Part shown: piece by piece, positions 16,979-25,948 of the stretch
How the letters are laid out: every line of letters begins with the position of its first letter
Numbering within the stretch: position 1 is the stretch's first letter
NCBI GenBank assembly: GCA_035560555.1
Contig: DATMZF010000024.1
Location: forward strand, 66,195 to 130,194
DNA from: UBA11090 sp035560555
GTDB taxonomy: Bacteria > Spirochaetota > Spirochaetia > Treponematales > Rectinemataceae
DNA length: 64,000 nt
Direction of reading: 5' to 3'
Notes under the pieces: model-generated
Seen by the model: the letters and a program-made list of their open reading frames with translations, nothing else
Databases searched by the model: none
Told to the model about the DNA's origin: nothing
Position numbers and translations under genes: made by a program

Positions 16979-18124
16979 ATGCCTTTAGTCACCTTGTTGC
17001 GCATAGAAATAGACCTCTTCTCGCTCGCCATTCTGGCCATCATCGGCGCTTCCGTCATCATCAGAAACAGGTATCATCGATTCATGGATTCCAGGCTCTT
17101 TCTCCTGCTGATCATCAGTATAAGCTCCGTGATCATCTTCGAAGGGCTGAGCTGGATCGTCGACGGCAAGCCCGGCGCCGCCATGAGGATAGCGGGCTAT
17201 GTCATCAACATCTTGTTTTACGCCCTCATCTTCACGCCGATGGGCATCTACCTTATTTATGTCGATCACTTCACCGCGCCGAATCGGCCTCTCGTCCTCT
17301 CCATCTATTTCTGGACGGCCATAGCGGTCGCCGTGATGGGCGCCCTCTTCGCCGTCCTCAGCCCGATACGAGGGCTGCTCTTCCATCTCGACGGAAAAAA
17401 CATCTATTCTCGGGGGCCGCTCAATGGCTTCTTCAATATCCTCATGGCCGTCATTGGACTTCTTCCCGCCTATGTCCTCGTGAGACGACGCAAAACCATA
17501 CCCAGCGCGTCATTTTTCAACCTCATCCTCTACCCGATAATGCCGAGCATCGGAGGAATACTCCAGCAGTTCGTCTATGGCACCAATCTGTTCTGGCCGG
17601 CCACCGTCATAGCCGTCTTCATCACCTTCATCAACGTCCAGAACAGGCAGATCGACAGCGACTACCTCACGGGCACCTTCAACCGCTCCAGCCTCCAGGA
17701 ATACATGGGCGCCATGGTGCGGAAAACCAACGAAAAGCGGACCTTCGCGGGAATAATGCTCGATCTGGACAACTTCAAGCTGATCAACGACAAGTGCGGC
17801 CACCGGGCGGGCGATCAGGCCCTCATAGAGATGGCGGGAATTCTTCACGCGTCGGTGCGCAAAACCGATTTCGTGGCACGCTACGGCGGCGACGAATTCA
17901 TCGTCATCCTCGATACGGGCAGCGACATCGTCGTGAATGAGATCATCGACAGGATACATGCCGCCATGAAAGCCGCGAACAGCGCCGAAAAGGACTACAC
18001 ACTCTCGGCGAGCATAGGCAGGGCGATTTTCAGTTTGGAAAGCGACAGAAATTTGGATACATTCATCCATAGACTGGACGGGCTCATGTACATGGAGAAA
18101 GCCCGCCTCGTCTCAACTATATGA
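16979..18124 (+). CDS. Membrane diguanylate cyclase (GGDEF)
   Basis: A 381-residue c-di-GMP synthase with about six N-terminal helices (residues 15-220) and a GGDEF domain (about 225-375): DYLTGTFNRSSL, LDLDNFKLINDKCGHRAGD and intact GGDEF, with an RKTD I-site five residues before. It starts 2 nt after the thrE C-half stop, so it is in the same transcript. That makes it the third cyclase in 15 kb and the second tied to an operon of another function. Confidence 0.87.
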   Translation: MPLVTLLRIEIDLFSLAILAIIGASVIIRNRYHRFMDSRLFLLLIISISSVIIFEGLSWIVDGKPGAAMRIAGYVINILFYALIFTPMGIYLIYVDHFTAPNRPLVLSIYFWTAIAVAVMGALFAVLSPIRGLLFHLDGKNIYSRGPLNGFFNILMAVIGLLPAYVLVRRRKTIPSASFFNLILYPIMPSIGGILQQFVYGTNLFWPATVIAVFITFINVQNRQIDSDYLTGTFNRSSLQEYMGAMVRKTNEKRTFAGIMLDLDNFKLINDKCGHRAGDQALIEMAGILHASVRKTDFVARYGGDEFIVILDTGSDIVVNEIIDRIHAAMKAANSAEKDYTLSASIGRAIFSLESDRNLDTFIHRLDGLMYMEKARLVSTI

Positions 18125-18142
18125 CCGCACGCAGGAGTATCT

Positions 18143-21091
18143 ATGTCATTTACCCTCATAGAGGAACGCTCTGTCCCGGAAATTGATTCGACGGCCAGAC
18201 TCTACCGCCACGACGCCACCGGCGCCCGCCTGCTTTCCATCGCCAACAAGGACGAAAACAAGGCCTTCGGCATCACCTTCAGGACCCCGCCCTCGCGCTC
18301 CGACGGCGTCGCCCACATCATGGAACACTCGGTGCTCTGCGGCTCGGAAAAATACCCCGTCAAGGAACCCTTCGTCGAACTGATGAAAGGCTCGCTCAAC
18401 ACCTTCCTCAACGCCTTCACCTATCCCGACAAGACGGTCTATCCCGTGGCTTCGACGAACAAGAAAGACTTCTACAACCTCGTCGACGTCTACATGGACG
18501 CCGTGCTCAAACCGCGTATCACCGAGGATACCTTCCGCCAGGAAGGCTGGCACTACGAGGTCGACGCCGAAACGGGGGCGCTCGCCTACAAGGGCGTGGT
18601 CTTCAACGAAATGAAGGGGGCGTATTCCGACCCCGACGACTTCCACGACGACCAGTGCCGCCGCTCGCTCTTTCCGGACACGGCATACGGTCTCGATTCT
18701 GGAGGTGATCCCGCCGTCATCCCCCAGCTGGATTATGCCGCGTTCCTGGCATTCCATGAAAAGTATTACCATCCCTCGAACTCCTTCATCTATTTTTACG
18801 GGGACGACGATCCGGACGAGAGGCTGGCATTCATCGACACGTGGCTCGCGCCCTATTCGCGCATCGAAGTGGATTCGCTGCCGGGCCTGCAGGCGCCTTT
18901 CGCGGCGCCCATAGCCCGCACGGCCGCCTACGAAGGCAAGGAACCCAAGGCCTGGACGGCCGTCAACTGGGCGCTGGCCGAGCATGGGGACCAGAAGACG
19001 ACGCTGGGCCTCTCGATTCTCTCGCATATTCTCACCGCCACGCCCGCCTCTCCCCTTCGCAAGGCTCTCATCGATTCGGGGCTGGGCGAGGATTTGGCAG
19101 GATTCGGCCTCGAGGACTCGATGAGGCTCGGCGCCTGGTCGGTAGGGCTCAAGGGCGTAAGGCCCGACAAGGTGGCCGAGGTTGAGGATATAATCCTTTC
19201 GGAACTCTCGCGGCTGGCCGAGGAAGGCATCGATCCGGATACGGTGGAAGCTTCCATCAACACGGTGGAGTTCGCCCTGCGCGAGAAGAATTCGGGGCGC
19301 TTCCCCCGCGGACTCGCGGTGATGCTGGAAGCGCTCAACGAGTGGCTCTACGACAAGGATCCGATTCGAGCGCTATCCTTCGGCGCCTCCCTCGCCGAAA
19401 TCAAGAAAGAGGCGACGGCTGGCGGAGTCTACTTCGAAAGGCTCATCCGCGCCTGGCTGCTCGACAACCCGCACCGGAGCACCGTGACGATACTGCCCGA
19501 TCCGGAAGCCGGCGCGCGCCGGGAAGCGGAGGAGAAGGCGGCTCTGGAGGCCGCGCGCGCCGCTATGTCCGAGGCGGACTTGAAGGCGGCGGCGACCGCC
19601 GCGGAGCAGCTTCAGCTGCGACAGAACGCTCCCGACAGTCCCGAGGCGCTCGCCACCATTCCCTCGCTGGAACTGGCCGACCTGCCGAAAGACGCGTCGA
19701 GGATTCCCTCCGAAACGGAAACGATCGCTTCCTCCACCCTGCTCTTCCACGATCTTCCGACCAGCTCCATCCTCTACCTGGATCTGGCCTTCCCTTTGAA
19801 CGGGCTGAGCGAAAAGCTCCTCCCCTATATAGGGCTTCTGGGCCGGACTCTCCTGGAAATGGGAACGGAAGACGCCGACTATGTGACGATGAGCCAGGAA
19901 ATCGGCAAGCATACCGGCGGCATCGGCACGACAAGCCTGCTCACCACGAAGTGGAACCGTCCCGAGGCCGCGGCTTATTTCGTGTTCAGGTCCAAGGCTA
20001 TCGTGGAAAAGGTCCCGAAACTTCTAGCCCTTCTCGAATCCATTCTTCTCGGCGCGAAACTGGATAACAGGGAGCGGTTCAAGCAGATCGTTCTCGAGGA
20101 AAAAGCCCAATCCGAAGCCTCGCTCATTCCTTCGGGCCACCGTCTCGTCGGGCTGAGGCTCCTTTCGAGGCTCACCGAGGCGGACCGCATGTCCGAATCC
20201 ATCAATGGCCTGGAACAGCTTTTCTTCCTCCGCGCGCTCGCCGAGCGGATCGATTCCGACTGGGCAGGCGTGCTCGCCGACCTGAGGGCGGCGCGGGACG
20301 CTGTGGTGAGCGTCGCGGGCGCGATCGTGAACGTCACCATCGACAGGAAGGATTTCGAAAGGCTGAGGCCGCGGCTGGAAGGTTTCGTCGCGGCGCTCCC
20401 TCGGGGGCAGGCAGAAACGGCATCCCCGTGGGGACAGGCCGGAACGGCTGGCGCGAGTGGCCTCGATGCGGCGCAGGCCCGCGGCGGCGCCGCCGCGGCG
20501 CCCACCATGGAGCTGCTGACCGCCCCAACCCAGGTGAATTTCGTGGGCAAGGCATATCCGATGGCCGCCGCGGGCGGCAAACCCTCGGGAGCCTTTCTCG
20601 TCGCGAAAAAATATCTCGACACTACCTTCCTTTGGGAAAAGGTGCGCGTGCAGGGAGGCGCCTACGGCGGCTTCTCCATGTACGACCTCAACTCGGGCGT
20701 CTTCGTTTTCCTCTCCTACAGGGATCCGAACCTTGAAAAAACGCTCGATACCTTCGCGCTGGCTTCCGAATATCTCGATAAACTCGAAATCTCGGAGGAG
20801 GAACTCACCCGCGCCATCATCGGTACCATCGGCGGCGTCGACAGCTATCTCCTTCCCGACGCCAAGGGCTTCACCTCCCTTGTTCACTACATGACGGGGT
20901 ACCGCTACGAGGACAGGCAAACCATGCGCGGCCAGATCCTGGCCGCGTCGCCCGCCGACTTCAAGGCGCTCGCGACCTCCATCGCGGCGGCGGCTCCCTA
21001 CTCCATAGCCGGCGCCCTAAGTTCCGCGCAGAAAATCGACGCGCTCCCCGAATCGATGCGCGGCGGAGCGAAGATCACCGCAGTCATGTGA
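18143..21091 (+). CDS. M16C zinc metalloprotease (presequence-protease/PreP-like)
   Basis: A 982-residue pitrilysin-family peptidase of the single-chain four-domain M16C type. The inverted zinc motif HIMEH is at H58, E61 and H62, with the third ligand in VVFNEMKGAYSDP (E156). The C-terminal half is inactive-like but keeps the family fold, and an Ala/Gly-rich linker lies near residue 770. These enzymes degrade short unfolded peptides. No signal peptide is visible, so it is probably cytosolic. GCAGGAG precedes the ATG. The stop overlaps the -35 box of the next promoter. Confidence 0.92.
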   Translation: MSFTLIEERSVPEIDSTARLYRHDATGARLLSIANKDENKAFGITFRTPPSRSDGVAHIMEHSVLCGSEKYPVKEPFVELMKGSLNTFLNAFTYPDKTVYPVASTNKKDFYNLVDVYMDAVLKPRITEDTFRQEGWHYEVDAETGALAYKGVVFNEMKGAYSDPDDFHDDQCRRSLFPDTAYGLDSGGDPAVIPQLDYAAFLAFHEKYYHPSNSFIYFYGDDDPDERLAFIDTWLAPYSRIEVDSLPGLQAPFAAPIARTAAYEGKEPKAWTAVNWALAEHGDQKTTLGLSILSHILTATPASPLRKALIDSGLGEDLAGFGLEDSMRLGAWSVGLKGVRPDKVAEVEDIILSELSRLAEEGIDPDTVEASINTVEFALREKNSGRFPRGLAVMLEALNEWLYDKDPIRALSFGASLAEIKKEATAGGVYFERLIRAWLLDNPHRSTVTILPDPEAGARREAEEKAALEAARAAMSEADLKAAATAAEQLQLRQNAPDSPEALATIPSLELADLPKDASRIPSETETIASSTLLFHDLPTSSILYLDLAFPLNGLSEKLLPYIGLLGRTLLEMGTEDADYVTMSQEIGKHTGGIGTTSLLTTKWNRPEAAAYFVFRSKAIVEKVPKLLALLESILLGAKLDNRERFKQIVLEEKAQSEASLIPSGHRLVGLRLLSRLTEADRMSESINGLEQLFFLRALAERIDSDWAGVLADLRAARDAVVSVAGAIVNVTIDRKDFERLRPRLEGFVAALPRGQAETASPWGQAGTAGASGLDAAQARGGAAAAPTMELLTAPTQVNFVGKAYPMAAAGGKPSGAFLVAKKYLDTTFLWEKVRVQGGAYGGFSMYDLNSGVFVFLSYRDPNLEKTLDTFALASEYLDKLEISEEELTRAIIGTIGGVDSYLLPDAKGFTSLVHYMTGYRYEDRQTMRGQILAASPADFKALATSIAAAAPYSIAGALSSAQKIDALPESMRGGAKITAVM

Positions 21092-21116
21092 CAGCCCCGT
21101 TTTTTCGTGTTATAAT
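21088..21116 (+). promoter_or_regulatory. Strong promoter of the outer-membrane-type protein gene
   Basis: -35 GTGACA (21088-21093), 17-bp spacer and perfect -10 TATAAT (21111-21116). The predicted start is near 21123. The -35 box overlaps the stop codon of the upstream protease gene. Confidence 0.75.
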
Positions 21117-21125
21117 CTTCTCAAC

Positions 21126-21171
21126 ATGAAAGATGCCGCCCTGGAATTGCTTTCAGGGCAACATCTTTCAT
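21126..21171 (+). promoter_or_regulatory. Hairpin at the mRNA 5' end (ompA-like stabiliser or attenuator)
   Basis: ATGAAAGATG (21126-21135) pairs with CATCTTTCAT (21162-21171), and inside it GCCCTG pairs with CAGGGC (21138-21143, 21154-21159). The stem begins about 3 nt after the predicted start site and ends 31 nt before the ATG. A 5'-terminal stem protects mRNAs of abundant outer-membrane proteins in other bacteria. The alternative is a weak terminator, since TGTCTTTTC follows. Confidence 0.6.
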
Positions 21172-21202
21172 TGTCTTTTCACAAATCTGGAAAGGAGACA
21201 AA

Positions 21203-22669
21203 ATGCAGAAAAAAATAAGCGCGGCTTTGCTCATTTTCGCTTGCTTCGCGACATTCGCCGGATTTGCCGAAGGAACCACGCCTAATATGGAGGCCGGTTT
21301 CTTCTTCAATCTTTTCCCTATGTTCGAGTACACGACACAGGCAAAAGCCACGGCAATCTCCGACGAAGCGCTGGGCGAGTACTACAACAAGCCGACATTC
21401 GGCTCGGGTGGATTCTATTTCAAGACGGGGCCGATCACCGCCATCGGCATCATGGAGTTCCAGCAGGATATCTGGTCCAAGCTCAATAAGCAGTCCATCA
21501 TCAATCTCCCCGATTCCGAGACGGGCTGGATTCCCGACGTCATGGGTCTCGGCACCTTCTATCCCAACGTCGGCTACGTAGATTACGTCACCGAAGGGGC
21601 CAGGCTTTCCCTCGGCAGGCGAAAGATCCATGAAGGCCCCTCCACCTACAGTCTTGGCCTCTCCTCCTACAACCCCTACTACGACCACGTCGCCGCCTCC
21701 CTCGCCGTCCCTGTCGGCGCGGGGAAGCTAGGCTACGATTACGTGGCAGTCGGCATGCAACGCTGGTGGAACGATACCTCCGAGGTGGGCGATGGCACGC
21801 AGCCAAAGTATTTCTTCTACCATAGGGCTTCCTGGACAGGCGCCTATTTCACCATCGGGATCAATGAGTACAATTTGATCGCCGGCACAACGCCAGATTT
21901 TCAGGATTGGGGTCCCTTCCTCTTCTACCACAATTTGTTCAACAACCATCAGAACGTGATGGCCGGCATCGATTTCGAATGGAAACCGATCGAGAGCGCC
22001 TCGCTCTACGGCCAATTCGTCATGGACGATTTCCAGCTCCCGGGCGAGGGCGGCAACCCCACGGCCATGGGATTTTCCCTGGGAACCCAGTGGAACATAA
22101 TGCCAAGGGAGCCCGTCAGCGGCGCGAAATATTACGACTCCGACTATACCTACTACGTCAAGAACCAGCCTAAAAAGGGCGGACTCACCCTCAAGACAGA
22201 AGGCTACCTGATGTCGCGCTATCTCTACCGTCGCGGCACTTCCGTCCTGAGCGAAGGCTTCACCGCTCAATATCAGGTAATGACCAACTGGTTGACCGGA
22301 AGGCGCGACGTAGTCACGCCCTTCCTGGCTACCCCCCTCGCTCCCGACACCTTCCTCGCGAGGCTGGCATTGGAATGGGCTGCCCTGCCCTGGGAAGCCT
22401 CCTTCGCCTTTGAATACAGGCTCGCCGGTTCGGAAAGCACCGTAAAAGACTGGAGTACCGTGGACGACGTGAATTGGCTCTGGCCCAGTTCGCCGACCAC
22501 AGAGCTGAGTTTCAAGCTCGATGGAAAATATCGTCTCGGCGCCGCGTCCATGGCCACCGCGGGCGTCATCCTCGTCCTGGACGAGGGTAGTCCGGCGGTG
22601 ACGCTCAACGCCGGTTTCGCCCACCAGTTCGCCGCCGGCAAGGGGCCTACTTTTCAGGTTGGAAGATAA
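21203..22669 (+). CDS. Exported beta-barrel-like outer-membrane protein
   Basis: A 488-residue protein with a cleavable signal peptide (MQKKISAALLIFACFATFAGFAEG). The mature part is rich in Tyr, Trp and Gly, with alternating hydrophobic strands and an aromatic-rich C-terminal region, as in outer-membrane barrels. I do not recognise the exact family. GGAAAGGAG precedes the ATG. It has its own near-consensus promoter, a 5' hairpin and a terminator, so it is probably an abundant single-gene transcript. Confidence 0.7.
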   Translation: MQKKISAALLIFACFATFAGFAEGTTPNMEAGFFFNLFPMFEYTTQAKATAISDEALGEYYNKPTFGSGGFYFKTGPITAIGIMEFQQDIWSKLNKQSIINLPDSETGWIPDVMGLGTFYPNVGYVDYVTEGARLSLGRRKIHEGPSTYSLGLSSYNPYYDHVAASLAVPVGAGKLGYDYVAVGMQRWWNDTSEVGDGTQPKYFFYHRASWTGAYFTIGINEYNLIAGTTPDFQDWGPFLFYHNLFNNHQNVMAGIDFEWKPIESASLYGQFVMDDFQLPGEGGNPTAMGFSLGTQWNIMPREPVSGAKYYDSDYTYYVKNQPKKGGLTLKTEGYLMSRYLYRRGTSVLSEGFTAQYQVMTNWLTGRRDVVTPFLATPLAPDTFLARLALEWAALPWEASFAFEYRLAGSESTVKDWSTVDDVNWLWPSSPTTELSFKLDGKYRLGAASMATAGVILVLDEGSPAVTLNAGFAHQFAAGKGPTFQVGR

Positions 22670-22705
22670 ATCGACAGGAATAGATCGACGACGTGTATGA
22701 GTTTT

Positions 22706-22735
22706 ACGGCGGTCTCTCACAGGCCGCCGTTTTTT
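22706..22735 (+). terminator. Rho-independent terminator
   Basis: ACGGCGG (22706-22712) pairs with CCGCCGT (22724-22730), followed by TTTTT. It ends the outer-membrane protein transcript. The opposite strand has no T-run here. Confidence 0.8.
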
Positions 22736-22755
22736 GACGAGTCTGGTTTACCTGG

Positions 22756-23238
22756 CTAAACTTCGGCGAAGACGACGATATAATTGTGCCCATATTTCTT
22801 TGCGCATTTCGGGCACGTCGTATAGTAGAAGTAGTAGTCTTTCGCGATCTTCGCCCTCAGCGAAAGAAAATCATCCATCGACTGTATGTATTTGGGGACA
22901 TCGTTGTACGGACCATCGTAGACCTTGCTGATGAATGTGCCGCTCAACGTCACCGTGGCCGTTCCGGGACTTTCCTTCGTGACCGAGAGGAAAAGCTCCG
23001 ATTTCCACGGCGACGGATCGTGCATCAGGAGGAGAAAATCCTCCGTCGCGGGCGCGATGCCCAGATCCTGAGCCTGTTTCCAAAGTCTACCGATGCCAGG
23101 CCCCAAGAAACCCGGTACGGGCATATGAAAGAGCTGCGGGATCGAGCCTTTCAGGAAAAGCTTGTCCTTCCACAGATGTTCGACGCCGTCCCAAGGTTTT
23201 GGATCGAAAACCGGGCAGCATTCTTTTTCTTCGCCCAT
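22756..23238 (-). CDS. Conserved protein of unknown function with CPKC motif
   Basis: A 160-residue cytosolic protein. The N-terminus has a CC pair (EKECCPVFDPKPWD), the middle has HDPSPWKSE, and the C-terminus has YDGPYNDVPKYI and TTCPKCAKKYGHNYI. I recognise it as a widespread family often loosely annotated as hydrolase, without a known reaction. The DGPY segment faintly resembles GyrI-like ligand-binding folds. The CPKC pair could bind a metal together with the N-terminal cysteines. GGAGGTGA precedes the ATG. It is last in the run that starts at 25834. Confidence 0.65.
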   Translation of the reverse strand: MGEEKECCPVFDPKPWDGVEHLWKDKLFLKGSIPQLFHMPVPGFLGPGIGRLWKQAQDLGIAPATEDFLLLMHDPSPWKSELFLSVTKESPGTATVTLSGTFISKVYDGPYNDVPKYIQSMDDFLSLRAKIAKDYYFYYTTCPKCAKKYGHNYIVVFAEV

Positions 23239-23259
23239 AGTTCACCTCCACTTCCTAGT

Positions 23260-24060
23260 TTAAAGCACGAAAAAGAGAAATACGAGGGCGTCCCGCCACG
23301 AAGACGCGCTGTAAGCCACTTCGTGGCTGCCTATCTTCTGGGCTCCGGGGAAAAACGAGCCGCGGTGGGCGAGGTGATGTTCCTTGAAGCGGATCTCGAC
23401 GTCGAAGCGTCTCGGTATGTACTGTTTTTCGATCGCGGGAGGATTCGCGATGGCTTCCGCCACCGCGTCCCTGATCATGCGCTGCGCCACGTTCGGGTGA
23501 ACCGATATCGATCCGTTGCCTATTCCCCTGCTGACGGGGGCGGTCCTAATCCCCCAGTCCAATCCGTCGGCAAAAGCGCACAACGCTTCGTCTCCGGCCA
23601 GGAAGAGCACGGGTACATGAAGGGATACGGCCGTATACGCGTTCATGAGAAACTCGCTCGCCTGTATGCCGTTGACCTTCACCCAGACATTGCCTCCGTT
23701 CATGGTGTGGGCGAGCGGATTGCCGTCCGAACCGGCCGCCGAATGATAGCCCGTGAAAAGAACCCCCTCGAAACTCGAGTCGAGCCCCGCCATCATGACC
23801 TGTGGATCGCGGGTCCAAGAACGAAGGATTCTCGCTTTCTCGGGCAGCGCGGAAGGATCGATATTCCTGCCGGTGCTGTGCGCGTCCTTGACGAGTATGT
23901 CGTCGACGCCGGAGAAGACGGCGGCCTCGCAGGCGGCGGCCACTTCCTTTGTCATCTGCGAGCGGAAATACGCGCTCTGCGGATCGCCGAGGTCCGTTTC
24001 CTTCCAGTCCGCGATGCCGCAGGTGCCCTCGATATCGGCGCTCAGATACAGCTTTTTCAT
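23260..24060 (-). CDS. M55 family D-aminopeptidase (DppA-like)
   Basis: A 266-residue zinc peptidase. All expected metal and catalytic positions of the DppA family are visible: D9 and E11 in SADIEG, H61 in KDAHSTGRN, H106 in TGYHSAAGS, H118 in PLAHTM and E136 in ASEFLMN. Such enzymes release N-terminal D-amino acids, for example from peptidoglycan-derived D-Ala peptides, and usually form decamers. It is cytosolic. It lies 21 bp upstream of the small conserved gene and 16 bp downstream of a methyltransferase. Confidence 0.9.
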   Translation of the reverse strand: MKKLYLSADIEGTCGIADWKETDLGDPQSAYFRSQMTKEVAAACEAAVFSGVDDILVKDAHSTGRNIDPSALPEKARILRSWTRDPQVMMAGLDSSFEGVLFTGYHSAAGSDGNPLAHTMNGGNVWVKVNGIQASEFLMNAYTAVSLHVPVLFLAGDEALCAFADGLDWGIRTAPVSRGIGNGSISVHPNVAQRMIRDAVAEAIANPPAIEKQYIPRRFDVEIRFKEHHLAHRGSFFPGAQKIGSHEVAYSASSWRDALVFLFFVL

Positions 24061-24076
24061 GATCGGCCTCCAGATG

Positions 24077-24850
24077 CTACAGTTTTACCGCTCTCGTGGC
24101 GATGAACGTATTGATATAGGGGTCGAGCAGGTCTCCCCATCCCGACGAGTCCTCGAAAAATCCCGCGATGACGAATCCGGCCGCTATCTGGCCGCCTATC
24201 TGGTCTTCGAGGGAATGGCCGAATTCAAGGGCTTCCTTGGCCGCGATCCTCCTCGCCAGCAGTTCTTCAGGAAGTTGCGCGATATCGGAATAGGGTATCC
24301 TGTAGCGAACGCTCAACCTCTGGTCCGTGTCCCATTCCCCCAGATCGAATATATAGAGGAGAGGGTTGACGAAACCGGCGAGAAGAACGCCTCCATTTTT
24401 CAGGACTCTGTGGCATTCCTTCCAGACCGGCCGCACATCGTCGACGAAGATGTTCGACACCGGATGGAATATGATGTCGAAACCGCCGTCGGGAAAGCGC
24501 GACAGGTCCTTCATGTCGCCCTGCTCCAGGCGCAAGGCCAGTCCTTCCCGGCCTGCGACCATGTCGTCGCGCGCGAGCTGGGCGGGGCAGTTGTCGAAGA
24601 CCGTGACCTTCGCTCCCGCGGCGGCGAGAATCGGGCCCTGCTGTCCCCCGCCCGACGCGAGGCAGAGGATGTCCTTGCCGCTAAATTCCCCGTACCATTC
24701 CCGGGGAACAGGCTTCGTCGGCGTCAGGAGCAGCGACCATTGGCCCTCCCTGGCGCGAGCGATTTCCTCAGGCGATACGGGAACGGTCCACTTGTTGCCT
24801 TCGGCCACTTCCTTGGTCCAGGCTTCGCGGTTATGGCTGACAATATCCAC
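24077..24850 (-). CDS. Class I SAM-dependent methyltransferase
   Basis: A 257-residue Rossmann methyltransferase. Motif I is seen as CLASGGGQQGPILAAAGAKV, followed by the acidic VFDNC, then GDMKDLSRFPDGGFDIIFHP and a post-motif HRVLKNGGVLLAGF. The start is GTG with GGAGAA upstream. The substrate is not inferable. It shares the minus-strand run with the M55 peptidase and a GNAT fusion, which suggests small-molecule modification. Confidence 0.82.
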   Translation of the reverse strand: MDIVSHNREAWTKEVAEGNKWTVPVSPEEIARAREGQWSLLLTPTKPVPREWYGEFSGKDILCLASGGGQQGPILAAAGAKVTVFDNCPAQLARDDMVAGREGLALRLEQGDMKDLSRFPDGGFDIIFHPVSNIFVDDVRPVWKECHRVLKNGGVLLAGFVNPLLYIFDLGEWDTDQRLSVRYRIPYSDIAQLPEELLARRIAAKEALEFGHSLEDQIGGQIAAGFVIAGFFEDSSGWGDLLDPYINTFIATRAVKL

Positions 24851-24910
24851 GCGGTTCTCCTTTCTGATTCTGGCCGCGACGTGTTGGGCATCCAGGCGCC
24901 GCCGCCGCGC

Positions 24911-25834
24911 TCAGAGCGTCTTTTCTAGATAGACGGCACCTTCTAGAGGATTGTACACATAGGCGGCGGTTTCATGGAAGCCTAGAGATCTGTACAGAGA
25001 TAGGGCTGGTTTCATGGATTCGAGCGTGTCCAGGCGCATCAGCCGATAGCCCTTCGCGCGGCCTTCTTCGATTATCGCCTGCGCGAGCTTTTTGCCCACG
25101 CCCCTGCCCTTGTACGCGTCCCTTACGAAGAGACGTTTCATTTCGCAGATGCCATCGCCGATTTTCCTCAGGGCGACGCAGCCGCACAACGCGCCTCCGG
25201 CTTTGGCGACGAGAAGCGCCCCGTCGGGTTCGGAATATTTCCCCGGCAAGGTCTTCAGCTCCTCATCAATTCCCTGGAAACACAGGTCCAAAGCCATGGA
25301 TGCCATATACTCCTCGATGAGGCCGCGTATATCGTCCATGTCGGCGGGTCTGACTTTGCGGTACGATATGCGCGCGATCTTCGGCGTTCCGGAACCGGAG
25401 GGCATTTCGGCGAGCTTGATGGGAAGCAGCGCGAAAAAGGAGTCCACATCGTCCGTGGCGCCGATACTAAGGGATATGCCGTGGTATTTCTTTCCCTTCG
25501 ATTCCGCGTACTGCGTCTTGGCCGCTTCGGGCAAGGGCGCGGCGTTCACCGCGTCTCCCGCGTCGGGCTTGAGATAGAACGTTGTCCTGAAATATCCGTC
25601 ATAGACGCCGAGCCAAAACAAGGTCTTCCCTTTCGAGGAGACCTTGAGGAGCCAGCATTTGGTGTCGCGGTAATAGGACCAGTTCTCGACCATTCCGGGG
25701 TGATTTTCGCGCAGCCTTTCGAAGAGCGTCTCGTAGGCGCCGAAGGCCGTCTCGCCGAGCGCTTCCATCAGGGATCCTTCCAGAGGATGCGCGGCGGCGC
25801 TGAACAATGCCGATTTTTCCATATCGATTATCAT
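24911..25834 (-). CDS. DUF3788-GNAT acetyltransferase fusion
   Basis: A 307-residue two-domain protein. Residues 1-150 resemble DUF3788 (ETLFERLRENHPGMVENWSYY, CWLLKVSSKGKTLFWLGVY, FRTTFYLKPDA), a small family of unknown function. Residues 155-307 are a GNAT N-acetyltransferase: RKVRPADMDDIRGLIEEY, the acetyl-CoA loop GRGVGKKLAQ and YRSLGFHETAAY. The start is uncertain (ATG at 25834 or an in-frame ATG at 25822); neither has a clear ribosome site. It is the first gene of a four-gene run. Confidence 0.75.
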   Translation of the reverse strand: MIIDMEKSALFSAAAHPLEGSLMEALGETAFGAYETLFERLRENHPGMVENWSYYRDTKCWLLKVSSKGKTLFWLGVYDGYFRTTFYLKPDAGDAVNAAPLPEAAKTQYAESKGKKYHGISLSIGATDDVDSFFALLPIKLAEMPSGSGTPKIARISYRKVRPADMDDIRGLIEEYMASMALDLCFQGIDEELKTLPGKYSEPDGALLVAKAGGALCGCVALRKIGDGICEMKRLFVRDAYKGRGVGKKLAQAIIEEGRAKGYRLMRLDTLESMKPALSLYRSLGFHETAAYVYNPLEGAVYLEKTL

Positions 25835-25857
25835 CCGCTATTGTGCCCGATAAATCA

Positions 25858-25887
25858 ACGAACCTCGCGGCTTCTCGCGAGGTTCGT
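25858..25887 (-). terminator. Strong hairpin after the low-GC lipoprotein gene
   Basis: A perfect 12-bp stem ACGAACCTCGCG/CGCGAGGTTCGT with a 6-nt loop, followed on the minus strand by TGATTTAT. It probably ends the lipoprotein transcript and insulates the DUF3788-GNAT operon, although the T-run is weak. Confidence 0.6.
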
Positions 25888-25948
25888 CGTTCTGCGGGGT
25901 ATCGCGCTTCGGCGATAGCCGAGCGCGGATCGCTGCGGAAAAGCCGGC

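Noticed and set aside
21126..21171. Reading the hairpin as the terminator of the M16C protease gene
   Set aside because: It lies downstream of a near-consensus promoter, the tail TGTCTTTTC is a poor T-run, and a 5'-leader role fits better. Termination cannot be fully excluded.
22786..24105. A 439-codon plus-strand frame over the small conserved and M55 genes
   Set aside because: It spans two real minus-strand genes and their gap, and the translation shows no domain.
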